DNA of 48,821 bases, taken from IMG/VR virus record IMGVR_UViG_3300037459_000261, positions 1 to 48,821 of that record; one strand, given 5' to 3'. Shown one piece after another: positions 39,482-46,381 of this stretch; positions within the stretch are counted from its first letter, which is position 1, and each line of letters begins with the position of its first letter. Both the position numbers and the translations under genes were made by a program. The notes beneath the pieces were generated by a model. It searched no databases. It had not been told where the DNA came from and worked only from the letters and a program-made list of their open reading frames with translations. This DNA comes from a virus.

Positions 39482-40194
39482 CGTGCGGCCCTCCGGGAAA
39501 CGGCGGCGGCGGACGGCGGAATGGAATCGCCGTCCGCCGCCGGTCCCGTGCTGGAGATCGTGGCGGGCCGCGTGGCGGGATCGGACCTGGCGCCGGAGGC
39601 AGACTTGCGCGCCGGCTCGGTGAGAGATCGGAATTTGTCGATGGCTCGGCGGACGGCGGCACGCTCGGCGACGGAGACGTCCTCCCAATCCTGCGAATCG
39701 TCCTGGGCGGCGTCCCAGCAGGCCTTTCCCTCGGCCGCGACCGGACCGTCTTCCGGCTCGCCCTCTTCGTCGGTGCCGAAAATCCTCGCCTCGCGCCGCC
39801 TGCGTAGCTGGCCCAGGGTGATGTCGGGGACGAGGGACAGCTCATCGTCGCGGGACGGGGAGGGGTGCGCGAGCCTCGACGAGGCAAGGACGGGGCCGCC
39901 CTCGAGGTCTCCGTCTTCGTCCGTGTCGAGAACGGGAGCGTCGAATACGTCCGGCCAGTCGGCCACCTTCTGGGATTTTCTCCGGAGGTGCCGCGGGGCC
40001 TCGCGATCGAGCTTCGCCACCGTCTCGGCGCCCATAGCGACCTCGGCATCGTGGCGTGTCCAACTCATGAAGCGGCGGTGGACGAACCTGGCCTCCGGGT
40101 CGGCGCCGAGTTTGACGTCGGCGGCTCGGTTGCGGGCGGCGCGGGCGGCGTCGTGGCGGGCGAAGTCGACGAGAGCCTGCGGGAGGGTGCTCAT
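39478..40194 (-). CDS. Hypothetical acidic protein, 238 aa
   Basis: Start at ATG 40194 (ATGA). Mostly helical and charged with DADVKLGADPEARFVHRRFM-like region, an acidic middle (FGTDEEGEPEDGPV) and AERAAVRRAIDKFRSLTEPA. Function unknown. Confidence 0.6.
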   Translation of the reverse strand: MSTLPQALVDFARHDAARAARNRAADVKLGADPEARFVHRRFMSWTRHDAEVAMGAETVAKLDREAPRHLRRKSQKVADWPDVFDAPVLDTDEDGDLEGGPVLASSRLAHPSPSRDDELSLVPDITLGQLRRRREARIFGTDEEGEPEDGPVAAEGKACWDAAQDDSQDWEDVSVAERAAVRRAIDKFRSLTEPARKSASGARSDPATRPATISSTGPAADGDSIPPSAAAVSRRAAR

Positions 40195-40442
40195 GCCGGT
40201 GTCCTCTCGGGATCGTCCGATTCGGGGCGGTGCCATATGCTCCCGACCGAAGGGTTACCGACCGGTTTGTCCAGGCATTGAATCGTGACCCCGTCAGAGC
40301 GAAGCCTCTGAAATCGGCGACAACGCTTGATCCCCCGCGAGCACCGGGCGACCGAAATCGGGCAGGTGTCGCAACTCACTTCTCCGTCATTACCGGACGG
40401 CGACCTCTGCCGCTCCGTCCAGGGTCCATGGTAAAAACTCAC
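40191..40442 (-). CDS. Cysteine-rich small protein, 83 aa
   Basis: GTG 40442 overlaps the upstream stop (GTGA). Four cysteines in CDTCPISVARCSRGIKRCRR suggest a metal site. Unknown. Confidence 0.6.
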   Translation of the reverse strand: MSFYHGPWTERQRSPSGNDGEVSCDTCPISVARCSRGIKRCRRFQRLRSDGVTIQCLDKPVGNPSVGSIWHRPESDDPERTPA

Positions 40443-40879
40443 GACGTCCACCCCCAGTCCCTGGACGACTGCGCCGCCCGTTGCCGCGAGACGAGATCGC
40501 CGGCCACGTAGGACCCCTCAGCGGTGGCGATGTAGGCCTCCCGCTTCGCCTGCTGCGGCGCGAGGGGAGCGAGGCACACCCAGGCGGCGAGGACGGCGGC
40601 GGCGAGTCGCTCGAGAGTCCTGCGCTCGACCAGTCGGTTACCCTCCCGGATCTCCACAACCTCCTGCGTCACCAGGTCATCCTCGTCGGCGGGGGTGAAC
40701 TTGAGACCGCCAGGAGTCAGAACGACGGGACGACATCGAGAGCCGGACGTCTGGCGCGCCGAGCGCCGCGGATAGGACGAGCGTGCCTTGGTGAGCTTCC
40801 ACACCTCAGACGCGAGCGTCCAGGGCGAGGGCGGCTTCTTCGTGGCGGCGTCGGCCCAGGTCGGCAGCTTGGTGGTCAT
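40439..40879 (-). CDS. Hypothetical protein, 146 aa
   Basis: ATG 40879 overlaps the upstream stop (ATGA). Basic N-terminal half (SSYPRRSARQTSGSRCRPVV) and a helical C-terminal half (ERRTLERLAAAVLAAWVCLA). Could be nucleic-acid or membrane associated. Unknown. Confidence 0.55.
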   Translation of the reverse strand: MTTKLPTWADAATKKPPSPWTLASEVWKLTKARSSYPRRSARQTSGSRCRPVVLTPGGLKFTPADEDDLVTQEVVEIREGNRLVERRTLERLAAAVLAAWVCLAPLAPQQAKREAYIATAEGSYVAGDLVSRQRAAQSSRDWGWTS

Positions 40880-41130
40880 CCTGCGGCCTCCTCGTATGCG
40901 ATGAAAAGATTCTCGCCGTCGAGGCGGAAGATTCTGGCACCGCTTGGCTCGTCGTGGATCGTGTAGTCGTCGAGATCGACCTCGGTGAGATTTCCGATGT
41001 TGACGTAGTCGTTCCAGTCGTCGATTTCCGTGTCGAGGAATTCGCCACAGGTGTACTCGGCGACCTCGCCGCTCGGCCGGGTGGTCGTCGTGGGGTTCAA
41101 GGTGGCGCCGTAGATCGTGAAGTCGGCCAT
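40876..41130 (-). CDS. Small acidic protein, 84 aa
   Basis: Start chosen at ATG 41130 with GGGAGAC upstream. Acidic with FLDTEIDDWNDYVNIGNLTE and IFRLDGENLFIAYEEAAG. Small acidic phage proteins sometimes mimic DNA; here that is only a possibility. Confidence 0.6.
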   Translation of the reverse strand: MADFTIYGATLNPTTTTRPSGEVAEYTCGEFLDTEIDDWNDYVNIGNLTEVDLDDYTIHDEPSGARIFRLDGENLFIAYEEAAG

Positions 41131-41197
41131 GGTCTGTCTCCCTGTTTTGCCGCTCGTCGGCGGCATGGTATCACGGTCGGCGGTCGGTCGGTCTCCC

Positions 41198-41216
41198 GAG
41201 CCCCCGGGAGGGGCTC
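41198..41216. terminator. Hairpin between genes at 41130 and 41233
   Basis: GAGCCCC pairs with GGGGCTC across a CGGGA loop (7-bp stem). It lies between two leftward genes and lacks a U-tract; may be a weak terminator or processing site. Confidence 0.4.
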
Positions 41217-41232
41217 AGGGGGCCGGTCGGCC

Positions 41233-41448
41233 CTACGCCGCCTCTAGGAGGAGGTCGTCTAGCCGGTCCATGAGAAGGTCGCCATCTTCCGGCGTCGTGC
41301 GTTCTACGTATTCGTCGATCAGGGCGGCCCGAACCATGCGCCCCTCGGTTGTCATCGTGTCCCAGGACTTGTTGCCAACCTGTAGGGTAGAGAGGATCTC
41401 ATCGGTCTTCATCGTCTTGGCTTTGGCGGTAAGGGCGTTTGGTCTCAT
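41233..41448 (-). CDS. Small helical protein, 71 aa
   Basis: GGAGACAAGAAC precedes ATG 41448; a second Met (TMKTDEIL) lies 12 residues in. Promoter-like element at 41497-41518 drives it. Includes ILSTLQVGNKSWDTMTTEGR and ends in an acidic helix. First product of the leftward operon from the control region; possibly an early regulator. Confidence 0.6.
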   Translation of the reverse strand: MRPNALTAKAKTMKTDEILSTLQVGNKSWDTMTTEGRMVRAALIDEYVERTTPEDGDLLMDRLDDLLLEAA

Positions 41449-41496
41449 GTTCTTGTCTCCGGTGTTGGTTTCGGGCTTTCCAGTCGTACACCAGAT

Positions 41497-41518
41497 ACTA
41501 TAGCAAGTTGCGTGCCAG
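41497..41518 (-). promoter_or_regulatory. Sigma54-like / extended -10 promoter, leftward
   Basis: Minus-strand CTGGCACG-CAAC-TTGCT (41502-41518) fits the sigma54 consensus TGGCAC-N5-TTGC exactly, and TTGC runs into TATAGT (41497-41502), an extended -10. A mirrored copy lies at 42058-42079; 32 of 38 surrounding positions agree. Confidence 0.5.
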
Positions 41519-41673
41519 TTCGTGACGTTACAAAGTCCTTGCTTTTGCGTCGTTTCTCGTCGCTACCGCGGCACCCGGTGACACTTTTTGTTTCCCGTAA
41601 CGGCATGGATCCGCACGTCCTGCGGCATACCCGTCCGCGGAGCCCTTGTGCGCGTTGTTTCCCAAGGGTGACA

Positions 41674-42018
41674 TTACTTAGCACCGTCGTGACACGGAGT
41701 GTCAACTTCTATGCCTTCGTCGCCACCAGGCGATGCCGCATCCTCAAGAGCGAGGTGCTCAGCCATTCTCCGGTAGAAAGTTCTCACGCCGACGCCGAGC
41801 CGTTCGGCCGCGGCCTCCTTCTCGATCCGGCGGCTGATGAAGTCCTTGACGACGACGCCGAGGTCGTCCTGTAGCTCCAGCCTGATAGGCCCCATGCCCC
41901 TGTCTGCCGGGGTCCCGAGGCGGATTCGGCGGTATCCCGAGTCGATCGTGATGCGGTGCCTCCTGGCGACCGCCTCGGCTTCGCGGCGCAGGGGTGACGG
42001 GTCTCTCTTGGTTGCCAT
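41674..42018 (-). CDS. Helix-turn-helix regulator between divergent promoters, 114 aa
   Basis: GAGAG lies just before ATG 42018. Residues 65-90 (RIEKEAAAERLGVGVRTFYR) form an HTH of the sort seen in phage regulators. Gene lies between leftward and rightward promoters and itself has a similar element (42032-42048) upstream, so autoregulation and control of both arms is likely. Its last codons overlap a TGACAC-GGA-GTGTCA palindrome (41690-41704). Confidence 0.7.
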   Translation of the reverse strand: MATKRDPSPLRREAEAVARRHRITIDSGYRRIRLGTPADRGMGPIRLELQDDLGVVVKDFISRRIEKEAAAERLGVGVRTFYRRMAEHLALEDAASPGGDEGIEVDTPCHDGAK

Positions 42019-42031
42019 GCTCTCTTTGTGT

Positions 42032-42048
42032 TGCTAAATCCGTGCCAG
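42032..42048 (-). promoter_or_regulatory. Sigma54-like element for the HTH gene
   Basis: Minus-strand CTGGCACG-GATT-TAGCA matches TGGCAC-N5-TTGC with one mismatch (TAGC). It is the inverted partner of the rightward TTGGCATG box 9 bp away. Leader to ATG 42018 would be very short. It could equally be an operator half-site. Confidence 0.4.
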
Positions 42049-42057
42049 CGTCACGAC

Positions 42058-42079
42058 TTGGCATGCGCCTTGCTATAGT
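42058..42079 (+). promoter_or_regulatory. Sigma54-like / extended -10 promoter, rightward
   Basis: TTGGCATG-CGCC-TTGCT (42058-42074) fits TGGCAY-N5-TTGC; TATAGT (42074-42079) follows. Mirrors the leftward element at 41497-41518. It would drive the three small rightward genes at 42243-43041. Confidence 0.5.
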
Positions 42080-42242
42080 ATCTTGTGTCGATAGGGAGCA
42101 ACGACTAGCCCGCCCGACAAATTGACAACCTGAACGCGACCGCCGGAAGCCCCGCTCAGACTTGGCAGGCGAGAAGCGACCCACACGGAAGAGTGGAGTG
42201 AGCGGCCGAGATTCTTCGGCCCCTCGCCAAGGGAGAACGACC

Positions 42243-42443
42243 ATGGGATTCAGCACCTACACCGACAGAGACATCGCCTCGGAGGCGCGTGACGCCCGCA
42301 AGGCCTTCGCCAAAAAGCTCAAGTCCTTGGGCCACACCAGGGAAGACGCAAAGATCCATCGGGGATGGAAGCTGAGGATCGGCCAGAACGGCGTTGCACT
42401 GGTCCTGGAATCGGCGCATGACCTCTTCTCCGTCATGCTCTGA
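42243..42443 (+). CDS. Small basic protein, 66 aa
   Basis: GGGAGAACGACC precedes ATG 42243. Contains RDARKAFAKKLKSLGHTRED and ends with LVLESAHDLFSVML. First product of the rightward transcript, followed by hairpins. Function unknown; could bind nucleic acid. Confidence 0.65.
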   Translation: MGFSTYTDRDIASEARDARKAFAKKLKSLGHTREDAKIHRGWKLRIGQNGVALVLESAHDLFSVML

Positions 42444-42454
42444 GGGAGCCCGCC

Positions 42455-42469
42455 GAGAGGCGGCCTCTC
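42455..42469 (+). terminator. Short hairpin after the first rightward gene
   Basis: GAGAGG pairs with CCTCTC around CGG, 12 nt after the stop at 42443. Weak on its own; first of three hairpins spacing the small genes. Confidence 0.35.
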
Positions 42470-42491
42470 ACTTCACTCTTCCGGGAGATGC

Positions 42492-42519
42492 GAGAGGGGC
42501 GGAACACCCCGCCCCTCTC
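42492..42519 (+). terminator. Strong 11-bp hairpin before the gene at 42537
   Basis: GAGAGGGGCGG pairs perfectly with CCGCCCCTCTC, loop AACACC. It ends 17 nt before ATG 42537 and could act as attenuator, terminator or mRNA-processing site. Confidence 0.55.
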
Positions 42520-42536
42520 TACTTTGGAGAAGCGCC

Positions 42537-42737
42537 ATGTTACAGCATGAAGCTACCGCCGCCCCCGATCCTACCACCTTTCACGGATCGTTCGGCGGCG
42601 GCTCGCGGGTCGTGGTCGTCGACTGCGACGACACGGACGACCTGCCCGACTGGTACGACCACGAGGAAGCTGACTTCGACCTGTTCGACGTCGACCAACT
42701 CGAAGCCGAAACGGCCTACGCCGCGGCTTGCATGTAG
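42537..42737 (+). CDS. Small acidic protein, 66 aa
   Basis: GGAGAAGCGCC precedes ATG 42537. Strongly acidic from residue 28 (VVVDCDDTDDLPDWYDHEEA, FDLFDVDQLEAE). Charge pattern is that of DNA-mimic or anti-host proteins, but no family is recognised. Confidence 0.65.
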   Translation: MLQHEATAAPDPTTFHGSFGGGSRVVVVDCDDTDDLPDWYDHEEADFDLFDVDQLEAETAYAAACM

Positions 42738-42740
42738 GGA

Positions 42741-42760
42741 GGACGGCCGCAAGGCCGCCC
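42741..42760 (+). terminator. GNRA-type hairpin after the acidic gene
   Basis: CGGCC pairs with GGCCG around a GCAA tetraloop, extended by flanking GG/CC with one bulge. It directly follows the TAG of the gene at 42737 and is followed by CCTCTCGTATCC, like the sequence after the hairpin at 42492. Confidence 0.45.
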
Positions 42761-42807
42761 CTCTCGTATCCTCCGGACCCACACGACCGACCGACAAGGA
42801 GAAAGCC

Positions 42808-43041
42808 ATGTTCGTTAGTGGATACGAAGACTGGAGCCCCGAAGAAATCGCCCGTCAGCTCAGCGGCGAAAACATCAAGCTTGACGATCCTGAAGGCCTT
42901 CACGGCGCCGTCATCGTCCTCTGTCACCGAGTCGCCGAGCTCACGGCGCGGCTCAAGGCGACCGACGGCGTCGCCGGACGAGCGCTTGACATCGCCGAAC
43001 GGCTCGACGACGAAGACACCAACACGAGCCCAGGTTTCTGA
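42808..43041 (+). CDS. Small hypothetical protein, 77 aa
   Basis: AAGGAGAAAGCC precedes ATG 42808. Helical with WSPEEIARQLSGENIKLDDP and LHGAVIVLCHRVAELTARLK. Last rightward gene, converging on the DUF1376 operon. Unknown. Confidence 0.65.
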   Translation: MFVSGYEDWSPEEIARQLSGENIKLDDPEGLHGAVIVLCHRVAELTARLKATDGVAGRALDIAERLDDEDTNTSPGF

Positions 43042-43087
43042 CGCTGGTCCCTCTCGGCGGTCGGCTACCAGCTCCGCCTCGATCTCC

Positions 43088-43322
43088 CTACCCCCCCCGG
43101 GGGGGGTCCGCTCGTCGTTCCTGGACCCGCTCATCGGCTTTCGCAGCCAGCTCCGCCATGATCTCGTCCAGGCAGCTGCGGCACGCGCGCTGCCACTGGG
43201 TTCCGGAGCACCGGAAGGTGATAGGGAAGAGCTCGCGGCGCACGCTTCGCCGGTGGATCCGCCGACACCGCCGACAGTAGGCGGAAGCGCTCCGTCTGCA
43301 GGACCAGGACGCGGACGGTCAC
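43088..43322 (-). CDS. Short ORF downstream of the replication gene, frame uncertain
   Basis: Two frames compete. GTG 43322 overlaps the upstream stop (GTGA) and gives a 63-aa product ending at 43131. The other frame continues in-frame after the TGA at 43319 to a TAG at 43088-43090 and contains CRRCRRIH and RACRSCLDEIMAELAAKADE, a plausible CxxC-CxxC zinc protein, but lacks a good start apart from an internal GTG. The second would require stop readthrough or an unseen start. Treat as tentative. Confidence 0.4.
43090..43107. repeat. Perfect C8G8 palindrome
   Basis: A, eight C, eight G, T form an 18-bp perfect palindrome between convergent genes. Homopolymer runs like this can slip, fold into a tight hairpin or block polymerases; it lies where transcripts from both sides should end. 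Confidence 0.8.
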
Positions 43323-44386
43323 AGGGACTCCAGGTAGGCCTTGAGCTCCGCCTTGAAGACCGGGTCCGCGTTGATGACCTGGAGATCGGCCCGTAGAGAC
43401 TCTTCCGACCGGTCGAGGTCATCGTCCTGCTCGTCGATGTCCCTCTCAACCTGCGGGAGCGTCCTGAGTCCGTCGAGACGGGCCTTGCGCATGACGTAGA
43501 GAGCGACGGCGCCCGGCCGGTCCTCGTCGTATCCTGAGCCGTTCCCCGAGCCCGGAGGGTAGGCTCGGGGGTCGTCCTGCCACGTCTTTGCCGTTACGAA
43601 GGGCCAGAGCCCCGGGATGTACCGCCCGTCGTCCTCCGTCCACTTCCCCGACACCACGGCGATGTCGAGGAACGCCTTCGCCTGGACGAGATCCCGGTCC
43701 GCGGCCTTGAGGCGGCACCAGGCCGCGCGAGCCTTCGCCTTCTTCGTCGGATTTGGATAGATCGCGGCCAAGATCTCGAAGTCGCGCTCGGCCTTCGACA
43801 GGGCGCGCTCGTGTTCGCCGTCCGCCGGCGGACAAGAGAGACCGTCTTCGGCCTCGCTCTTCTCTTTTCCGGGACCAGGAGGAGGAGAAGGAGGGGATAA
43901 GGAGGGGGAAGCTAGCTGGGAAGGTGCTTCCGAGGGTGCTTCGGAAGGTGCTTCGGAGCTGCCTTGAAGGTGCTTCGCCCTGGCCTCGGCGCTGGCCTTC
44001 CCGCCGGCCTTCCAGGCCGCCTTCTTCTTGAGCCAAGCGGCACGATCGGTGCGAACCCGTTCGTTCCAGACGAACATACCGTCCGTCTGGTAGCACGGGG
44101 ACAGCGCCGCCCAAAGCGTCCCTGCAGCCGGCTCCTCGAGGCTCCCGTCGCCCACGAGGTCGGCGGCCGTGACGTGACGCTCCCCGTGGCTTGCCCGCAG
44201 GGCGAGCAGCCGAGGTTCGGCCGGCAGGTCGCCCTCGCGCCACTGGCACGACAGGAGGCGCATGTAGACCGCGAGCTGGTCGCCCGTCATGATCTTGACG
44301 TGGTCCGAGCCCCATAACGCCTCGAAGTCGAAGAGCATGGCCTCGTCGATCCTGGGAGGTGGGCTCCTCGGGGTGTCAGGCCTCAC
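43319..44386 (-). CDS. DUF1376-type (YdaU-like) replication protein, 355 aa
   Basis: GTG 44386 overlaps the upstream stop (GTGA). N-terminal region FEALWGSDHVKIMTGDQLAV, YMRLLSCQWREGDLPAEP matches DUF1376, a module common at the start of phage replication-initiation proteins. A repetitive linker (SEAPSEAPSEAPS, SPSLSPPSPPPGPG) joins it to a helical C-terminus (IYPNPTKKAKARAAW, then 'YIPGLWPFVTAKTWQDDP'), a combination typical of phage replisome organisers. Likely binds origin DNA; no helicase or loader gene follows. Confidence 0.75.
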   Translation of the reverse strand: MRPDTPRSPPPRIDEAMLFDFEALWGSDHVKIMTGDQLAVYMRLLSCQWREGDLPAEPRLLALRASHGERHVTAADLVGDGSLEEPAAGTLWAALSPCYQTDGMFVWNERVRTDRAAWLKKKAAWKAGGKASAEARAKHLQGSSEAPSEAPSEAPSQLASPSLSPPSPPPGPGKEKSEAEDGLSCPPADGEHERALSKAERDFEILAAIYPNPTKKAKARAAWCRLKAADRDLVQAKAFLDIAVVSGKWTEDDGRYIPGLWPFVTAKTWQDDPRAYPPGSGNGSGYDEDRPGAVALYVMRKARLDGLRTLPQVERDIDEQDDDLDRSEESLRADLQVINADPVFKAELKAYLESL

Positions 44387-44697
44387 GATGCCTCCGCCGG
44401 CTCCTCGGGCAGGGCCAGAGCATTCCGACAACCCGCCAACGCCAGGGTTTCCTCGGGGCCGTAGTGAGGATGGGAAAAGTCGGGGTCCTTGGCGTTCAAG
44501 ACCTCGCGCACCTTGCACCACGAGCCGATAGGCTCGGTCGTCTCCGGCTCGCTGAAAACCACGACGTGGCGCCCGTCGAAGGTGAGCACTGGCGAGTAGA
44601 GACTGAAGTCGTTCCAAGGCGGCAAGACCCTGGCGAGAAAATCGTGGCGGCTTTCTCCGGGCCGGTGTCCGGCCCGGCGGTCAACGGGCCTCGGCAT
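44383..44697 (-). CDS. Hypothetical protein, 104 aa
   Basis: ATG 44697 overlaps the RHH gene stop out of frame. Contains VLTFDGRHVVVFSEPETTEP and WCKVREVLNAKDPDFSHPHY. Unknown. Confidence 0.6.
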   Translation of the reverse strand: MPRPVDRRAGHRPGESRHDFLARVLPPWNDFSLYSPVLTFDGRHVVVFSEPETTEPIGSWCKVREVLNAKDPDFSHPHYGPEETLALAGCRNALALPEEPAEAS

Positions 44698-44935
44698 TAT
44701 TGGAGGCCTTGAAATCTTCCAGACGCTCGGCGTCCATATCGACCATCTCGCAATCGCTATCATCCCTCCCGCTCAAAGTGGCCAGGGACTGAGCTTCGGC
44801 AGGTTCGGCGAGAAGGGCACGTCGAAGGGCGAAGCGGATCCACTCGGAAACGCCACAGCCTTCGCGGTCAGCGGCGGCGCGGATCCGGTCTCTCATCCTG
44901 GGCGGGAGGGGCAGATTGATTCTTGAGTCGTTCAT
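44681..44935 (-). CDS. Ribbon-helix-helix regulator, 84 aa
   Basis: Typical RHH start: RINLPLPPRMRDRIRAAADR then EGCGVSEWIRFALRRAL. ATG 44935 coincides with the predicted transcription start of the promoter at 44942-44971, so the mRNA may be leaderless. Likely a DNA-binding repressor of this operon. Confidence 0.75.
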   Translation of the reverse strand: MNDSRINLPLPPRMRDRIRAAADREGCGVSEWIRFALRRALLAEPAEAQSLATLSGRDDSDCEMVDMDAERLEDFKASNNAEAR

Positions 44936-44941
44936 GCGCCT

Positions 44942-44971
44942 ATTCTAGGGCCGACTCTTGCGCAAAGTCAA
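44942..44971 (-). promoter_or_regulatory. Sigma70-like promoter with leaderless layout
   Basis: TTGACT (44966-44971), 18-bp spacer, TAGAAT (44942-44947), only 6 nt before ATG 44935. Two 5/6 hexamers. Confidence 0.65.
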
Positions 44972-45046
44972 CCCTTCGCCGCCTCATCTCGACCACCAGA
45001 CCATACGCAGCAAGGGAGCTGGCGGCGCCGTCGATCCTGGGAGGAT

Positions 45047-45409
45047 TCACTCGGCCGCTCTTCCGGCCTCGTCGACCTCTTCCTGCGCCAGGACGCCCTC
45101 GGCGACGAGCGGGGCCAGGGCTTTCCGCCGTTCCGCCGGAGTGAGACGTTTGACGTGCCGGATGAACCTCTCCGTCTCTTCCATCGCTGCCTGCTCTTCC
45201 ATCGCCGCGGCGATCGACGGAATCACGGACGGGTCCTCGTACCATCCTTCTGGCCAGCCGCGCTCCTGGCCTTCCAGGCAGACCGAGTTGACGACCAGGT
45301 CGGCGCTCTCGCGGTCGGTCTTGCGGTGCCGGTAGTCGAAGGCGAAGAAGTAGCTGAGGCTCACCAGGGCCTGGTCGGAGAGGGCGGAGAGGTCGATGGC
45401 GGCCTTCAT
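45047..45409 (-). CDS. Hypothetical protein, 120 aa
   Basis: Start ATG 45409 (ATGA). Helical: ALSDQALVSLSYFFAFDYRH, AAAMEEQAAMEETERFIRHV, LTPAERRKALAPLVAEGVL. Unknown, end of the leftward recombination operon before the 44.9 kb promoter. Confidence 0.6.
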   Translation of the reverse strand: MKAAIDLSALSDQALVSLSYFFAFDYRHRKTDRESADLVVNSVCLEGQERGWPEGWYEDPSVIPSIAAAMEEQAAMEETERFIRHVKRLTPAERRKALAPLVAEGVLAQEEVDEAGRAAE

Positions 45410-45428
45410 GGCGCCACCTCGTCGCTCG
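45404..45428. repeat. 25-bp direct repeat, copy 1
   Basis: Matches 45754-45778 in 24 of 25 positions. Each copy spans the end of one gene and the start of the next, so both upstream proteins end in SDEVAP. Probably the trace of a small gene duplication. Confidence 0.8.
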
Positions 45429-45759
45429 CCTCGGCAGCGGCATCGTGGCGCTTGCGCAAGGTACTCCCGGCGAAGACCAGATCCACAAACGGGACCCTTT
45501 GGAGATCCTTCTTGTACCTGTCGAGAGCCGTCCACCAGAGCGCGAATTCTCCGGCCTGGCCAAAGGGCCTTGTCTCGCCGTCGCCGTCGTAGACTTTCGC
45601 GAGGGCGTTCCCGTGCTCGTTCCAGCCGCCGAACGTGGCGATCACGAAGGCCCGGCGCGCCGCTGTCCACGGGTCACGGTCTTCCAGACGTAGCGTCTGG
45701 ACGGATTGGTCGGGTATCTGGGCCTCCAGTTCGACGACGTAGGGCATGCAGCTCTTCAT
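45406..45759 (-). CDS. Hypothetical protein, 117 aa
   Basis: ATG 45759 (ATGA). Begins CMPYVVELEAQIPDQSVQTL and has RRAFVIATFGGWNEHGNALA; resembles phage proteins that pair with the next gene. Ends in SDEVAP like its neighbour. Unknown. Confidence 0.6.
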   Translation of the reverse strand: MKSCMPYVVELEAQIPDQSVQTLRLEDRDPWTAARRAFVIATFGGWNEHGNALAKVYDGDGETRPFGQAGEFALWWTALDRYKKDLQRVPFVDLVFAGSTLRKRHDAAAEASDEVAP

Positions 45760-45778
45760 GGCGCGACCTCGTCGCTCG
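45754..45778. repeat. 25-bp direct repeat, copy 2
   Basis: One mismatch (45764) to copy 1 at 45404-45428; see that entry. Confidence 0.8.
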
Positions 45779-45998
45779 GCGCTACGTCGGCATCGTCGGG
45801 GCAGGACTCGATCGTCGTCGCTCGCGTCGACCTCAGCCGAGCGAACGCCATCCGGGCGAACGCCCTTCCGCCGACGTAGATCGCGGCCTCGGCGCCGGTG
45901 ATGCGCACGGATGCGTTGAAGGTCCCGTGCCACTGGTGCCAGGTGACGCCGCCCAGGCCATCAGGGAGGGAGAAGACGGGGCCGGTGAACGGGTTCAT
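45756..45998 (-). CDS. Hypothetical protein, 80 aa
   Basis: I use ATG 45998 (ATGA) rather than 46010. Beta-rich with WHQWHGTFNASVRITGAEAA, ends SDEVAP. Unknown. Confidence 0.6.
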   Translation of the reverse strand: MNPFTGPVFSLPDGLGGVTWHQWHGTFNASVRITGAEAAIYVGGRAFARMAFARLRSTRATTIESCPDDADVAPSDEVAP

Positions 45999-46381
45999 GC
46001 CGACGCCCATTCCAAGCAGCTCAGCTCGCCGCGGCGCCCACCGAAGACCTCGGGCCTGACCACGTCTCCGTCATCAACCTGGGCGACCTGCTCCCGGCTG
46101 GCGACGTGTGCCTCCAGGGCGATGCGCTCGCGTTCCCGACGGTGCTCCCTCTTCCGGCGCGATAAGGCTTCCAGTTCCTTCAGGATGCGCTTCAACCACA
46201 ACGTCAGCACGGCGCCTCCCTTCGTCTCGTCCCTCAGACGGCCGATGATCGACCGGGCGATAGGAAGGTTGCCGTTGAGCGAAAAAAGGAAGGCCTTGAC
46301 CGAGTTCAAGGAGCGGAAGCGCCCGGTTGGCGCAGTGAAGGCGCCGCAGAGTTGATTTACGGTGAGCGTTGCGGCGTTCAT
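45995..46381 (-). CDS. Hypothetical helical protein, 128 aa
   Basis: Start overlaps the RecT stop (ATGA). Long charged helix (LKELEALSRRKREHRRERER) suggests coiled coil or nucleic acid binding. Position after RecT fits a recombination accessory; not recognised. Confidence 0.6.
   Translation of the reverse strand: MNAATLTVNQLCGAFTAPTGRFRSLNSVKAFLFSLNGNLPIARSIIGRLRDETKGGAVLTLWLKRILKELEALSRRKREHRRERERIALEAHVASREQVAQVDDGDVVRPEVFGGRRGELSCLEWASA

Noticed and set aside
34495-41175. Shared GTGATA motif upstream of genes at 34495, 36516 and 41130 as a promoter class
   Set aside because: At 36.5 kb it is made by the terminase stop codon, and the distances to starts differ; likely chance.
41512-41874. 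Plus-strand 120-aa ORF over the HTH gene
   Set aside because: No RBS or family; it is antisense to a better supported HTH gene.
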